Assembly (NCBI GenBank): GCA_018713055.1
Contig: DVFW01000042.1
Coordinates: 1 to 64,000, forward strand
Length of the DNA stretch: 64,000 bases
Source of the DNA: Scatavimonas merdigallinarum
GTDB taxonomy: Bacteria; Bacillota; Clostridia; Oscillospirales; Acutalibacteraceae
Direction of reading: 5' to 3'
Positions 25,062-34,366 of the stretch are shown in pieces. The position numbers and the translations under genes were made by a program. Numbering within the stretch: position 1 is the stretch's first letter; each line of letters begins with the position of its first letter. A model generated the notes under the pieces. That model had not been told where the DNA came from. It saw nothing but the letters and a program-made list of their open reading frames with translations, and searched no databases.

Positions 25062-25649
25062 ATGAAAAACAGAAAATCAGGCGGCGGCGTACCTCCATAC
25101 GGGCAGATTACAGCAGTGGGAAGGCAGCCATTGGTGGAACGTTCCTTAAAAGCGCTGGAGTATGTGCTTGCAGCGGCGGGAAAAAGTGTAACGGCAAAAA
25201 GCATGTCTGTTCAAACAGAGCATCCCTGTTGCGTTGGAAGTATTACCTGTGCGGCGGGACAACGTGTGATCGACACGGTGCTGTTTACAGATGAGAGTGC
25301 CTGTCCATATGAGCAGAAGTGGCTGCAAACATGCACTGCGCTGGTTCTTCCCTATGAGGAGCCAAGAAAACAGCGGCTGGAAGAAAAGCAAAGAGAAAAA
25401 ATTGTAGAATATTCCTATAATGACGACCGGGCGGACCTTGTTGCAAAGAATATAACGCAAACGCCGGAGCATATAAATTTTGAACTTGTAGGCACGGGAC
25501 TGATTGGCAGGATTAAGCTAAAAGAAGGCTGCGGCCTTTCAGTTGAAAGTGCACTTGCGCTTGCAGGCGCGCTGCTTGCTTCGGGTATTGCGCTGAAAGA
25601 GATAGCAGACGGGCTGAGCACCCTTGAAAGTTTGGCGGCCTTTGCATAA
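25062..25649 (+). CDS. Mur-ligase-like protein fragment of unknown function
   Basis: 195 residues in the position where murE/murF normally lie, between the PBP gene and mraY. The C-terminal half (NDDRADLVAKNI, then FELVGTGLIGRIKL, then SVESALALAGALLASGIALKEIADGL) matches the end of a Mur-ligase central domain. The ATP-binding GTxGKT loop, catalytic centre and C-terminal ligase domain are missing. The frame is open and the ATG at 25062 follows AGGGAAAG, so it is expressed-looking rather than an obvious pseudogene. Ligase activity is not expected. Confidence 0.55.
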   Translation: MKNRKSGGGVPPYGQITAVGRQPLVERSLKALEYVLAAAGKSVTAKSMSVQTEHPCCVGSITCAAGQRVIDTVLFTDESACPYEQKWLQTCTALVLPYEEPRKQRLEEKQREKIVEYSYNDDRADLVAKNITQTPEHINFELVGTGLIGRIKLKEGCGLSVESALALAGALLASGIALKEIADGLSTLESLAAFA

Positions 25650-25680
25650 TTTTGAGGTTGAAAATGATGGAGGTTTTTCT

Positions 25681-26700
25681 ATGAACGTTGGTTGGATACT
25701 GGGAAGTGCGGTAGTTTCGTTTGCGATTGCCGCAATTTTAGGAAAATGGCTTGTACCTTTTTTACAAAAGCTGAAATATGGTCAGACGATTTTAGATATT
25801 GGGCCAAAATGGCATAAAGGAAAGCAGGGTACACCGACCATGGGCGGTTTGATGTTTGTGGCCAGTACCATTGTGACGTCTGTTGCCGGTGTTTTGCTTT
25901 GCAGCGCGTTTGCTTCGGGAGAGGATCCCGTATTTACACAGGTGACGCTTTCTTTTAACAAGGTGTTTGCGGGCCTTGCCATGGCGGCGGCATTTGGCGC
26001 AATTGGTTTTTTTGACGATTATATTAAGGTGGTAAAGAAGCGGAATTTGGGCCTTACGGCAAAGCAAAAGCTGATTTTGCAGTTTGGCGTTGCGGCTGCG
26101 TATTTGTTTACGTTGTCTTTAACAGGCGTTACTTCTGAAACACTGCTCCCCTTTGTTGGGCCGGTAGATCTGGGGTGGCTTTACTGGATATTATCTGCGA
26201 TACTGATTGTGGGCGTTGTGAACGCCGTTAACCTTTCAGACGGGATAGACGGACTGGTGGGTTCTATGACCTTTTTTGCCGCGCTTGCTTTTATGCTGAT
26301 TGCTTCTACTTTGGTTTCGCAGGGAATCGGGATTATGTCTGCAGCTCTGGCAGGCGGATGCCTTGGCTTTCTGATCTGGAACTTTCATCCGGCAAAGGTT
26401 TTTATGGGCGATACGGGCTCCTTGTATCTTGGAGGTTTTTTATGCGCGTTGGCATTTGGAATGAATATGCCGGTTATTTTAATTCCCATTGCACTTGTAT
26501 ATTTGCTTGAGATGCTTTCAGTCGTTTTGCAGGTTGTATATTTTAAAGCGACAAAAGGAAAAAGGCTGTTTAAAATGAGCCCGATTCATCACCATTTTGA
26601 AATGTGCGGATGGTCGGAAGTGAAAATTGTAGTTGTGTTCAGCCTGGCAACGGCGCTATGCGGCGTGTTGGCGCTTGCGTTGGTAATGACGGGTTTTTAA
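25681..26700 (+). CDS. mraY: Phospho-N-acetylmuramoyl-pentapeptide transferase MraY
   Basis: 339-residue polytopic membrane enzyme that makes lipid I from UDP-MurNAc-pentapeptide and undecaprenyl phosphate. KWHKGKQGTPTMGG, the Asp pair FFDDYIKV, NAVNLSDGIDGL, FMGDTGSLYLGG and MSPIHHHFEMCG are all conserved catalytic blocks. GGAGG lies before the ATG at 25681. Confidence 0.97.
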   Translation: MNVGWILGSAVVSFAIAAILGKWLVPFLQKLKYGQTILDIGPKWHKGKQGTPTMGGLMFVASTIVTSVAGVLLCSAFASGEDPVFTQVTLSFNKVFAGLAMAAAFGAIGFFDDYIKVVKKRNLGLTAKQKLILQFGVAAAYLFTLSLTGVTSETLLPFVGPVDLGWLYWILSAILIVGVVNAVNLSDGIDGLVGSMTFFAALAFMLIASTLVSQGIGIMSAALAGGCLGFLIWNFHPAKVFMGDTGSLYLGGFLCALAFGMNMPVILIPIALVYLLEMLSVVLQVVYFKATKGKRLFKMSPIHHHFEMCGWSEVKIVVVFSLATALCGVLALALVMTGF

Positions 26701-26747
26701 AATGAGGCTGGCGCGCGTTTTATGTATAACTGTATGGTGGTGGAAAG

Positions 26748-28016
26748 ATGGATAGAAAATACCCCTTAAGATATGAGGCGGAGCTTAAACGAAAAGCACA
26801 GGAAGCATATAACAAAAGGCGCAGTTACTATGCTTCTGCAGCGGCGCGCGAAAAAACGGCGGATACAAAACGCCGTGGTATACGGAAAAAACTCAAGCTG
26901 TTTTCAGTACGTGCCGGGTTGGATATGCCTTTTTTGCTTTTAATCCTGATTTTGCTTGTTATTGGAATTATTATGATGTTTTCCGCAAGCTATCCGGTTG
27001 CTTATTTTACCAACGGAGATAGTTACCTGTATTTGAAAAGACAAGTCATTTTTGCAGTGATTGGCGTTGCTGCAATGCTTGCTATTTCTTTTTTTGATTA
27101 TCATCACTTCCATAAACTGGCGGTGTGGGTTTTAGCCCTTGCGTTTTTACTTTTGGTTGTTGTGCTGTTTATTCCGTCTGAAACGGGTGTGCACCGATGG
27201 ATTGACCTGGGCATAGCAAGTTTCCAGGCGTCTGAGCTTATGAAATTTGCGTTGATTTTGTTTTTGGCCCATTGGAGTTCTGTGTATTTTTATAAAATGG
27301 AAACGTTTAAATACGGTGTTTTACCGGCAATTGTAATCCTTGTTCCCACAGTGTTGCTGCTGCTGTTGGAACCGCATTATTCCGGTATTGTTATTGTAAC
27401 GCTTTTAACGGCGCTGATGATGTATATATCGGGTGTGAAGGGAAAATGGTTTTTATTTGCAGGCGGCGGCATATTGGTTATTTTCCTTGTTATGTCGGCT
27501 ACCGGACTGCTTTCTTATGCAATGGAGCGCATGGAAGGCTGGGGGCAGGCGCTGGAATATACAACGCCTGAGATGTGGCAGACGACATGGCAGACCAGAA
27601 ATTCCATGTATGCAATTGGCTCCGGCGGGCTTATGGGCCTGGGGTTAGGGCAGTCCAGGCAAAAATATCTGTATCTGCCGGAACCGCAAAACGACTTTAT
27701 CTTTGCGATTGTCTGTGAAGAGCTGGGGTTGATCGGCGCAGTGATTATCCTTGCAATTTTTGGACTTCTTGTATGGCGCGGGATTACCATATCGATGCGT
27801 GCAAAGGATAAGTTCGGTACGCTTTTAGGCGTGGGGCTGACCGCACAAATTGGGCTGCAGGTAATTTTGAATATTCTGGTTATTACCGATTTGCTTCCAA
27901 ACACCGGAATCAGCCTGCCGTTTTTCAGCTCAGGCGGAAGTTCGCTTGTTATGTTGTTGGCGCAGATGGGGATTGTGCTTTCGATTTCAAGGACGTCTAA
28001 TATTAATAAAGCATAA
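26748..28016 (+). CDS. ftsW: FtsW/SpoVE-type SEDS peptidoglycan glycosyltransferase
   Basis: 422-residue SEDS polymerase with about ten membrane helices and a 60-residue basic cytoplasmic N-terminus. GVHRWIDLGIASFQASELMK, PEPQNDFIFAIVCEELGLIG and LLPNTGISLPFFSSGGSSL are SEDS signatures. Position between mraY and murG identifies FtsW or SpoVE rather than RodA. Confidence 0.92.
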   Translation: MDRKYPLRYEAELKRKAQEAYNKRRSYYASAAAREKTADTKRRGIRKKLKLFSVRAGLDMPFLLLILILLVIGIIMMFSASYPVAYFTNGDSYLYLKRQVIFAVIGVAAMLAISFFDYHHFHKLAVWVLALAFLLLVVVLFIPSETGVHRWIDLGIASFQASELMKFALILFLAHWSSVYFYKMETFKYGVLPAIVILVPTVLLLLLEPHYSGIVIVTLLTALMMYISGVKGKWFLFAGGGILVIFLVMSATGLLSYAMERMEGWGQALEYTTPEMWQTTWQTRNSMYAIGSGGLMGLGLGQSRQKYLYLPEPQNDFIFAIVCEELGLIGAVIILAIFGLLVWRGITISMRAKDKFGTLLGVGLTAQIGLQVILNILVITDLLPNTGISLPFFSSGGSSLVMLLAQMGIVLSISRTSNINKA

Positions 28017-28052
28017 GCCTGTGGCGGGTTGTGTGACAAGGGAGGAGCGTCT

Positions 28053-29180
28053 ATGAGAATTTTATTTGCAGGCGGCGGCACGGCGGGCCATATTAACCCT
28101 GCGCTTGCAGTAGCCGGTTATATAAGGAAAAAAGAGCCGGATGTGCAGATTTTGTATGTGGGAGCAAAAGGCGGTATGGAGGAACGCCTGGTGCCGCAGG
28201 CCGGTTTTGCTTTTAAAGGGATTTCTGTGTCCGGGTTTAAGCGGAGCTTTTCTCCAGGAGCCATAAAGGACAATATCATTACAGTAAAAAAGGCGTTGCA
28301 GGCGGGGGCTGTGTCAAAAGGAATTATCCGGGATTTCAGGCCGGATATTTGTATGGGAACGGGCGGCTATGTGAGCGGTCCGGTGATTCGGGCGGCAGCA
28401 AAGCTTTCTGTCCCGACGGTGATTCATGAGCAGAACGCTTTTCCGGGCGTTACTACAAAAATGTTGTCCAGATATGCAAAGCGCGTAATGCTTGCAATGC
28501 CGGAGGCAAAACGCTATTTAAGCAGCGGATGCCACTGCGTTACGACGGGCAACCCCGTAAGGCAGGAGATTTTAACAGCAGACAAAACGGCGTGCAGAAA
28601 GAAGCTGGGGCTGGATAGCCGCCCTGTGATTTTGTCGTTTGGTGGAAGCCTGGGCGCCAGGAAGATCAACGAGAGCGTTGCAGGAATGATAGCGCGCAGT
28701 GCCAGGGACGGAAGATACCAAATTATACACGCTTACGGCCAATATGGGAAATGGTTTCCCGATCTTTTGCGAAAGATGGGGGCGGACCCGGATGGTTGTG
28801 AAAATTTAGATATAAGAGAATATATTGACGATATGCCTGTGTGCCTTGCGGCGGCAGACCTTGTTATATGCAGGGCGGGGGCAATTACGTTAAGCGAGCT
28901 GCAGGCGCAGGGAAAACCCGCTATTTTGATTCCTTCGCCCAATGTAGCGGAAAACCACCAGTATCACAACGCTATGGCGATGGCTGACCGGAAGGCGGCC
29001 CGCGTTTTAAAAGAAGAGGCATTGACCCGGGAATCGGTTATGCAGGCGGTGGACGATATGGTAAGCGATCCGGAAAAGCTAAAAAAGTATAGTGAAAACG
29101 CCAGAAGGCTTGCAATTACAGATGCAAACGAAAGGATTTATTCGGTTATTAAAAAAGTGCTTGGCACAGCAACAGTTTAA
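28053..29180 (+). CDS. murG: UDP-N-acetylglucosamine transferase MurG
   Basis: 375-residue peripheral glycosyltransferase making lipid II. GGGTAGHINPALAVA at the N-terminus, GTGGYVSGPVIRAA, HEQNAFPGVTTKML, and donor site LVICRAGAITLSELQAQGKP. GGAGGAG precedes the ATG at 28053. Confidence 0.97.
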   Translation: MRILFAGGGTAGHINPALAVAGYIRKKEPDVQILYVGAKGGMEERLVPQAGFAFKGISVSGFKRSFSPGAIKDNIITVKKALQAGAVSKGIIRDFRPDICMGTGGYVSGPVIRAAAKLSVPTVIHEQNAFPGVTTKMLSRYAKRVMLAMPEAKRYLSSGCHCVTTGNPVRQEILTADKTACRKKLGLDSRPVILSFGGSLGARKINESVAGMIARSARDGRYQIIHAYGQYGKWFPDLLRKMGADPDGCENLDIREYIDDMPVCLAAADLVICRAGAITLSELQAQGKPAILIPSPNVAENHQYHNAMAMADRKAARVLKEEALTRESVMQAVDDMVSDPEKLKKYSENARRLAITDANERIYSVIKKVLGTATV

Positions 29181-29310
29181 CCGTTGAGATGCGCCGGCTG
29201 TATGGAAACGTTTTGGCTTTTGTACCTGTGTAACAACAGACAGCCTTAAAACATAAGATATCAAGGGTTGATTTTCAGCTCTAAAGCTTTTGTTGGAAAG
29301 GGTGTTCTGT

Positions 29311-30564
29311 GTGTCGAAGCTTATGATAGAGGGATGCAACAGACTAAACGGCAGTATTTCTGTACAGGGGGCTAAAAACAGTGCGCTCCCTGTTCTGGCG
29401 GCAACACTGTTATCAGGTGACCGCTGTGTGTTACATAACTGCCCGCACCTTTCCGATGTGGAGACTTCTATCAAAATTTTACGTTATCTGGGCTGCAACG
29501 TCAGCCGCAGCGGCAGCACCCTAACTGTGGATACACACAATATGTACCGGTATGATATACCGGATGAGCTAATGCGGGAGATGCGATCTTCTATTGTCTT
29601 TTTAGGTGCGATTATTGCCACCATGGGAAGGGCAAGGCTGTCTTTTCCGGGCGGATGTGAGCTGGGACCGCGCCCGATTGATTTGCACTTAAAGGCGTTG
29701 CGCCTGATGGGGCTGGAAATCACGGAGCATCATGGGATTTTAGATTGCAGCGTTCCCAACGGCTTACACGGTGCAAAGGTTACGTTGTCTTTTCCAAGTG
29801 TGGGTGCTACTGAAAATATTATGCTTTCGGCTGTGCTTGCCAAGGGAACGACGATCATTACAAACGCGGCAAGAGAACCGGAAATCTGCGACCTTGCGGA
29901 CTTTTTAAACGGCTGCGGTGCAAAGATTTCCGGCGCCGGCGAAGGGACCATTTTTATTGACGGTGTAGAACGGCTTACAGGAACGCAGCATACGATTATT
30001 CCGGACAGAATTGTAACCGCAACTTATATGGCTGCAGCGGCTGTGACCGGCGGCAGTCTGGAACTGAAACATGTTGTTCCCGCGCATCTGGGTTCTATTA
30101 TTTCCGTTTTTGAAGAAGCTGGTTGTACGATCCGGATCAGCGGAAATACACTGCATATTTTTGCACCGCAGCGGCTTAAGGCGGTAAAGTTTATAAGGAC
30201 GATGCCGTATCCCGGTTTTCCTACAGATGCGCAGGCGCCTATTATGGCGATGACGGCTCTTGCAAATGGAACAAGCGTGTTTGTGGAAAATATTTTTGAA
30301 AGCCGTTATAAGCATGTGGGGGAACTGTTGCGTCTTGGTGCAAATATCAAGGTGGAAGGCAGAGTTGCTGTTGTAGAGGGCGTAAAACATTTTTACGGCG
30401 CTTCTGTGGAGGCGCTTGACCTGCGCGGCAGTGCCGCATTGGTGGTAGCAGCGCTTGCGGCGGAGGGCGTAACTGAGCTTAAGGGCGTAAATTTTCTGGA
30501 ACGCGGTTATGAAGATATAGAGCTTTATTTATCCAATGTGGGAGCAACGGTTAAAAAGGTGTAA
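29311..30564 (+). CDS. murA: UDP-N-acetylglucosamine 1-carboxyvinyltransferase MurA
   Basis: 417-residue first committed enzyme of peptidoglycan synthesis. SVQGAKNSALPVLAATLL; catalytic Cys116 in PGGCELGPRPIDLHL (the fosfomycin target); PYPGFPTDAQAP; late AALAAEGVTELKGV. The GTG at 29311, after GGAAAGGG, gives the normal N-terminus; a TTG at 29290 is less likely. Located after murG with a 130-base gap. Confidence 0.96.
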   Translation: MSKLMIEGCNRLNGSISVQGAKNSALPVLAATLLSGDRCVLHNCPHLSDVETSIKILRYLGCNVSRSGSTLTVDTHNMYRYDIPDELMREMRSSIVFLGAIIATMGRARLSFPGGCELGPRPIDLHLKALRLMGLEITEHHGILDCSVPNGLHGAKVTLSFPSVGATENIMLSAVLAKGTTIITNAAREPEICDLADFLNGCGAKISGAGEGTIFIDGVERLTGTQHTIIPDRIVTATYMAAAAVTGGSLELKHVVPAHLGSIISVFEEAGCTIRISGNTLHIFAPQRLKAVKFIRTMPYPGFPTDAQAPIMAMTALANGTSVFVENIFESRYKHVGELLRLGANIKVEGRVAVVEGVKHFYGASVEALDLRGSAALVVAALAAEGVTELKGVNFLERGYEDIELYLSNVGATVKKV

Positions 30565-30619
30565 AACAGAGAACAACCGGAGAAAGATATGGACTTCAAT
30601 CTGTAAGGATGTAGAAAAG

Positions 30620-32053
30620 ATGGAAAACAAGAACAAAGGCAGCAATCAAAATCAGCAAAGCAAGCGGGCGCCCGCACAGGGGCCAGGTATGCAAAATAGC
30701 AGCCGGAAGCTGCGCAGCACAAGAAAACCGGCAGGCGAAAGAAGGACCGCGGCGGCTCCGGGCAATAAACGGGCTGCCACGGAAAAAAGCGCTGGGCGGC
30801 CTTTTTCTGGGGAAAAAGAGAAAAAACAACAGACAAAGCGCAGCTCCGCTGCGAAAACGGTACAAAAGGCTGCGGGGAAATCAACGCGCATGCCTCAAAA
30901 CGGGGGTAAGAAGGGAAATAACGCGGCAAGAAGAAGCAGAAGCGGCGCGGTAAGAAAGGCGTACACAGAGGAGCCGATTATCCGGCGGGATGATTACGGC
31001 GACGGCTTTTACACGGATGAAGTCGCCATGAAGCGAAATGCCGCTATGCAGGCCGAGGAAGAGGCAAGGATCCAGGAGGAACTCAGCAGAGAGCCGTTTT
31101 CCAGAAAAACCAGAAAGGCTATTAACATTGCCGTTTGCGGCGCAATTCTGCTGGTTATACTGATCACAGGCATTGTGCTTTCATTGACGGTGTTTTTTAA
31201 ATCAGAGCAAATTGAGGTGGAAGGTTCTGCACATTACAGCAATCAGGAGATTATTGATGCAAGCGGTCTGACGCTGGGGGAAAATTTGTTTTTAAGCGAT
31301 AAAAAAACAGGGGAAGAGAAGATTAAGCAGGCGCTCCCATATGTGGAAGAGGCGAAAATTGATATACGAATCCCCGATACGATGGTCATACATATCACAG
31401 AAGCGCAGCCGGCGTATGTGATTGCACAAGGGAAAGAATTTGTGGTCATTTCCTCTGAGGGAAGGGTGCTGGAGCGAATCAGTAAAAATACATATGACGC
31501 ACCGGTCATCAAAGGCTGCACGCTGGAAAAGGCCGAGGTGGGGAACGCGGCTCAGGTAAAGAATAAGAATATTATGCCGATCTTAAACGAAGTTACCGAG
31601 GTCTTGCAAAAAAATGAATTTAACGGTATACGGGAAATTGATGTTTCAAGCACAGCCAATATTACGTTGAATTATGCAGACAGAATTCAGATTGTTCTGG
31701 GAATGCCGGAGGATATTGATTATAAAATCCGTACGGCGCAGACGATTATTAACCAGAAGCTTGCCCAGACAGATATGGGCGTTTTAGATGTCTCCGCCTG
31801 CAATGGAAGTAAAAAGGCGTCTTATTACAATCCGGACAATACGTTGTATGCCACCGAGCCCGCTACTGAGCCCGCAACCGCTGCTACCGAGCCTGTAACA
31901 GATTATACCTGGCAGGACAGCGGTGATGGATATACCGACAGCTATTCCGCAGAGGGATATGACTATGACGACGGCTATTCCGACGAGGGGTATTACTATG
32001 ACGACGGGTACACCGACGGAACAGACGGGTATAACGCCGGGGTATATGCCTGA
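30620..32053 (+). CDS. ftsQ: FtsQ/DivIB cell division protein with unusual terminal extensions
   Basis: 477 residues: a Lys/Arg/Ser/Gln-rich cytoplasmic N-terminus of about 165, membrane helix 167-193, POTRA domain beginning FFKSEQIEVEGSAHY, then the beta domain to about 405. The C-terminal 67 residues are an ATEPATEPAT repeat followed by a Gly/Asp/Tyr-rich stretch (GYDYDDGYSDEGYYYDDGY). DivIB proteins can have gamma tails but this composition is distinctive. AAGGA precedes the ATG at 30620. Confidence 0.88.
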   Translation: MENKNKGSNQNQQSKRAPAQGPGMQNSSRKLRSTRKPAGERRTAAAPGNKRAATEKSAGRPFSGEKEKKQQTKRSSAAKTVQKAAGKSTRMPQNGGKKGNNAARRSRSGAVRKAYTEEPIIRRDDYGDGFYTDEVAMKRNAAMQAEEEARIQEELSREPFSRKTRKAINIAVCGAILLVILITGIVLSLTVFFKSEQIEVEGSAHYSNQEIIDASGLTLGENLFLSDKKTGEEKIKQALPYVEEAKIDIRIPDTMVIHITEAQPAYVIAQGKEFVVISSEGRVLERISKNTYDAPVIKGCTLEKAEVGNAAQVKNKNIMPILNEVTEVLQKNEFNGIREIDVSSTANITLNYADRIQIVLGMPEDIDYKIRTAQTIINQKLAQTDMGVLDVSACNGSKKASYYNPDNTLYATEPATEPATAATEPVTDYTWQDSGDGYTDSYSAEGYDYDDGYSDEGYYYDDGYTDGTDGYNAGVYA

Positions 32054-32131
32054 TCTTTCCACGGTACCTGGGTAAAAGGCGTTGAAATCGAGAATATTTG
32101 CTGAATTTTTAAATTTTTCTGCAAGAACTTA

Positions 32132-32160
32132 TTGAAATTTTTCAGCGCTTGTGATACATT
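32132..32160 (+). promoter_or_regulatory. ftsZ promoter
   Basis: TTGAAA (32132-32137), 17 bases, TACATT (32155-32160). The leader to ftsZ is about 90 bases. Confidence 0.5.
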
Positions 32161-32255
32161 ATTAAATAGGCGTATAGTCGATTGGATTATAGATTGAAAA
32201 CATCAGGCTTTTTTAATTGGATAAGCAATCAGATGTTGATTAGGAGGAAGTTCAA

Positions 32256-33407
32256 ATGGCATTCGAGCTTGAAAAAGAGTACAGCAACAACATCCCTGTT
32301 ATTAAGGTCATTGGCGTAGGCGGCGGCGGCGGAAACGCTGTAAACCGCATGGTAAAAATGGGTGTGCGCTGTGTTGAATTTATTGCAATTAATACCGACG
32401 ACCATGTTTTGCAGTTTTCCAACGCTTCACAGAAGCTTCAGATAGGCGAAAAAATTACGCATGGAAAAGGCGCTGGATCCAAGCCGGAGGTTGGCAGAGA
32501 GGCGGCGGAAGAAAACCGCGAGGAAATCACCGCTGTGCTGCAGGGGACGGACATGGTCTTTATTACTGCCGGTATGGGCGGCGGAACCGGCACGGGCGCC
32601 GCACCAATTGTTGCGGAAATTGCAAAAGATATGGGTGTGTTGACAGTTGCCATTGTAACAAAGCCTTTTGCATTTGAGGGTAAAAAGCGTATGGAGCAGG
32701 CGGAAGCCGGTATTGCGGCTTTAAGGGAGCATGTGGATTCGCTGATTGTTGTACCGAACGAAAGGTTGAAATATGCAAGCGAACAGCGCATTACATTAAA
32801 AAATGCGTTTGATCTGGCGGACGATGTGCTGCGTCAGGGCGTACAAAGTATTTCGGACCTGATCTTAATTCCCGGTTTGGTCAACCTGGACTTTGCGGAT
32901 GTAACCGCTATCATGAACAACGCGGGTTATGCGCACATGGGAATTGGCTATGCACAGGGGAAGGACAAGGCCGAAGAAGCTGCAAGAATGGCGATTACAA
33001 GCCCGCTGCTTGAAACCTCGATTGACGGCGCCAAGGGTGTGATTGTCAATATTACGGCTTCTGCGGATATTGGGCTGGATGAAATTGATACGGCTTCCGC
33101 CATGATCACAGACCAGGCCGACCCGGAAGCAAATATTATCTGGGGTGCTGTTTTGGATGAAAATATGGAAGACGAAATGAGCGTTACAGTGATTGCCACA
33201 GGCTTTGCGTCGTTTGACGGCGGAAAGAAGGATAATGCGTCTGCGTCCAGAATGTCGATGACCTCTTCACGGACGGAAATGCTCAGAAACCAGGCGGCCT
33301 CTGTTGCAGCGGCAAAGGATGTGGCGGCAAGAAAAACGGGCAATGTGGATGTAGCCGACGACGACGATACGTTCTATGACATTATGTCTATTTTTAACCG
33401 TAAATAA
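32256..33407 (+). CDS. ftsZ: Cell division protein FtsZ
   Basis: 383-residue tubulin-like GTPase that forms the Z ring. VIGVGGGGGNAVNRM, tubulin signature GMGGGTGTGAAP, NLDFADVTAIMNNAG T7 loop. After a variable linker the C-terminus is acidic then DIMSIFNRK, which would be the conserved partner-binding peptide but differs from the common IPxFLR form. AGGAGG precedes the ATG. No ftsA is nearby. Confidence 0.97.
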   Translation: MAFELEKEYSNNIPVIKVIGVGGGGGNAVNRMVKMGVRCVEFIAINTDDHVLQFSNASQKLQIGEKITHGKGAGSKPEVGREAAEENREEITAVLQGTDMVFITAGMGGGTGTGAAPIVAEIAKDMGVLTVAIVTKPFAFEGKKRMEQAEAGIAALREHVDSLIVVPNERLKYASEQRITLKNAFDLADDVLRQGVQSISDLILIPGLVNLDFADVTAIMNNAGYAHMGIGYAQGKDKAEEAARMAITSPLLETSIDGAKGVIVNITASADIGLDEIDTASAMITDQADPEANIIWGAVLDENMEDEMSVTVIATGFASFDGGKKDNASASRMSMTSSRTEMLRNQAASVAAAKDVAARKTGNVDVADDDDTFYDIMSIFNRK

Positions 33408-33430
33408 TAAAGTGTAAAATGAAAAAAAAG

Positions 33431-33467
33431 AGCAGGAGAACAGCGGCGACTTGTTTTCCTGCTTTTT
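33431..33467 (+). terminator. ftsZ terminator
   Basis: Arms 33431-33442 and 33452-33463 (AGCAGG core, one mismatch), 9-base loop, then TTTTT. It closes the dcw cluster. Confidence 0.8.
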
Positions 33468-33496
33468 GTATGTGCAAACGGAAAGAGGGTTTTTGT

Positions 33497-34315
33497 GTGC
33501 AGATAGATACAATTGATAAGGGAAAAGCTTTTGATTTTGGAAACACAGCGCGGGAGTACGGAAAATACAGGGATATTTACCCGCAAAGTATGTATAATAA
33601 GCTTTATGCCTTTGGGATTGGCAGGTTGGGGCAAAAAATACTGGACCTGGGCAGCGGCACGGCTGTGCTGCCACGCAATATGTATGCTGCAGGTGCGAGC
33701 TTTACCGCGACAGACCCTTCCCGGGAGCAGCTGGCTGCAGGCAAAAGGCTTGCAGAAAGGGCCGGCATGGATGCAATTGCGTTTCAAGTGTGCGCCGCGG
33801 AGGATACCGGTTTTGCAGACAGACAGTTTGACGCGGTAACCGCCGCGCAATGCTTTTGGTATTTTGACGTAAAGCGCGCAGTGCCGGAAATTGCGCGTGT
33901 TTTGCGGCCCGGCGGGGCGTTTTGTAAAATTTCCATGGAATGGCTGCCGTTCGAAGATGCCGTTGTAAAGGAAATGGAAGCGCTTGTACTGCAGTATAAT
34001 CCGGACTGGACAGGAGGCGGGTTTTGCCCGGGCGTCTATTCGTTTCCAGCGTGGGCGAAACCGTATTTTACATTGGAGACTGTCCATGTATATAAAGAGA
34101 AAATTGTCTTTGCTAAAGACGCATGGCGCGGCAGAATCCGGACCTGCAGGGGGGTGGGCGCAAGCCTGCCGGAAGAAAGGGTGCGGGCGTTTGACCGTGC
34201 GTACAAGGCACTTTTGTCAAAATACCCCGGTAACACGGTTGCGATCCGGCATCAGATTCAGATAGAAGTTTACAGGCGCATGGAAGAGCCCGCCAACCGG
34301 ACCGCGCCGCAATAA
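33497..34315 (+). CDS. Class I SAM-dependent methyltransferase, substrate unknown
   Basis: 272 residues with a Methyltransf_11-type fold: motif I KILDLGSGTAVLPRNM, acidic end of strand 2 TATDPSREQL, and VTAAQCFWYFDVKRAVPEIARVLRPGG. The frame is open from 33419, but that start lies in the ftsZ terminator. The GTG at 33497 has AAAGAGGG seven bases upstream and gives a sensible N-terminus. The stop overlaps the cysK terminator from the opposite strand. Substrate cannot be assigned. Confidence 0.82.
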   Translation: MQIDTIDKGKAFDFGNTAREYGKYRDIYPQSMYNKLYAFGIGRLGQKILDLGSGTAVLPRNMYAAGASFTATDPSREQLAAGKRLAERAGMDAIAFQVCAAEDTGFADRQFDAVTAAQCFWYFDVKRAVPEIARVLRPGGAFCKISMEWLPFEDAVVKEMEALVLQYNPDWTGGGFCPGVYSFPAWAKPYFTLETVHVYKEKIVFAKDAWRGRIRTCRGVGASLPEERVRAFDRAYKALLSKYPGNTVAIRHQIQIEVYRRMEEPANRTAPQ

Positions 34316-34346
34316 AAAAAGCCCGCCGGGGTGCTCCCGGGCGGGC
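34314..34346 (-). terminator. cysK terminator
   Basis: GC-rich stem GCCCGCC/GGCGGGC with inner GGG/CCC pairing; on the minus strand followed by seven T. It lies between two convergent genes and overlaps the methyltransferase stop. Confidence 0.85.
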
Positions 34347-34366
34347 CTGGTCTGTAAAAATAAAAA

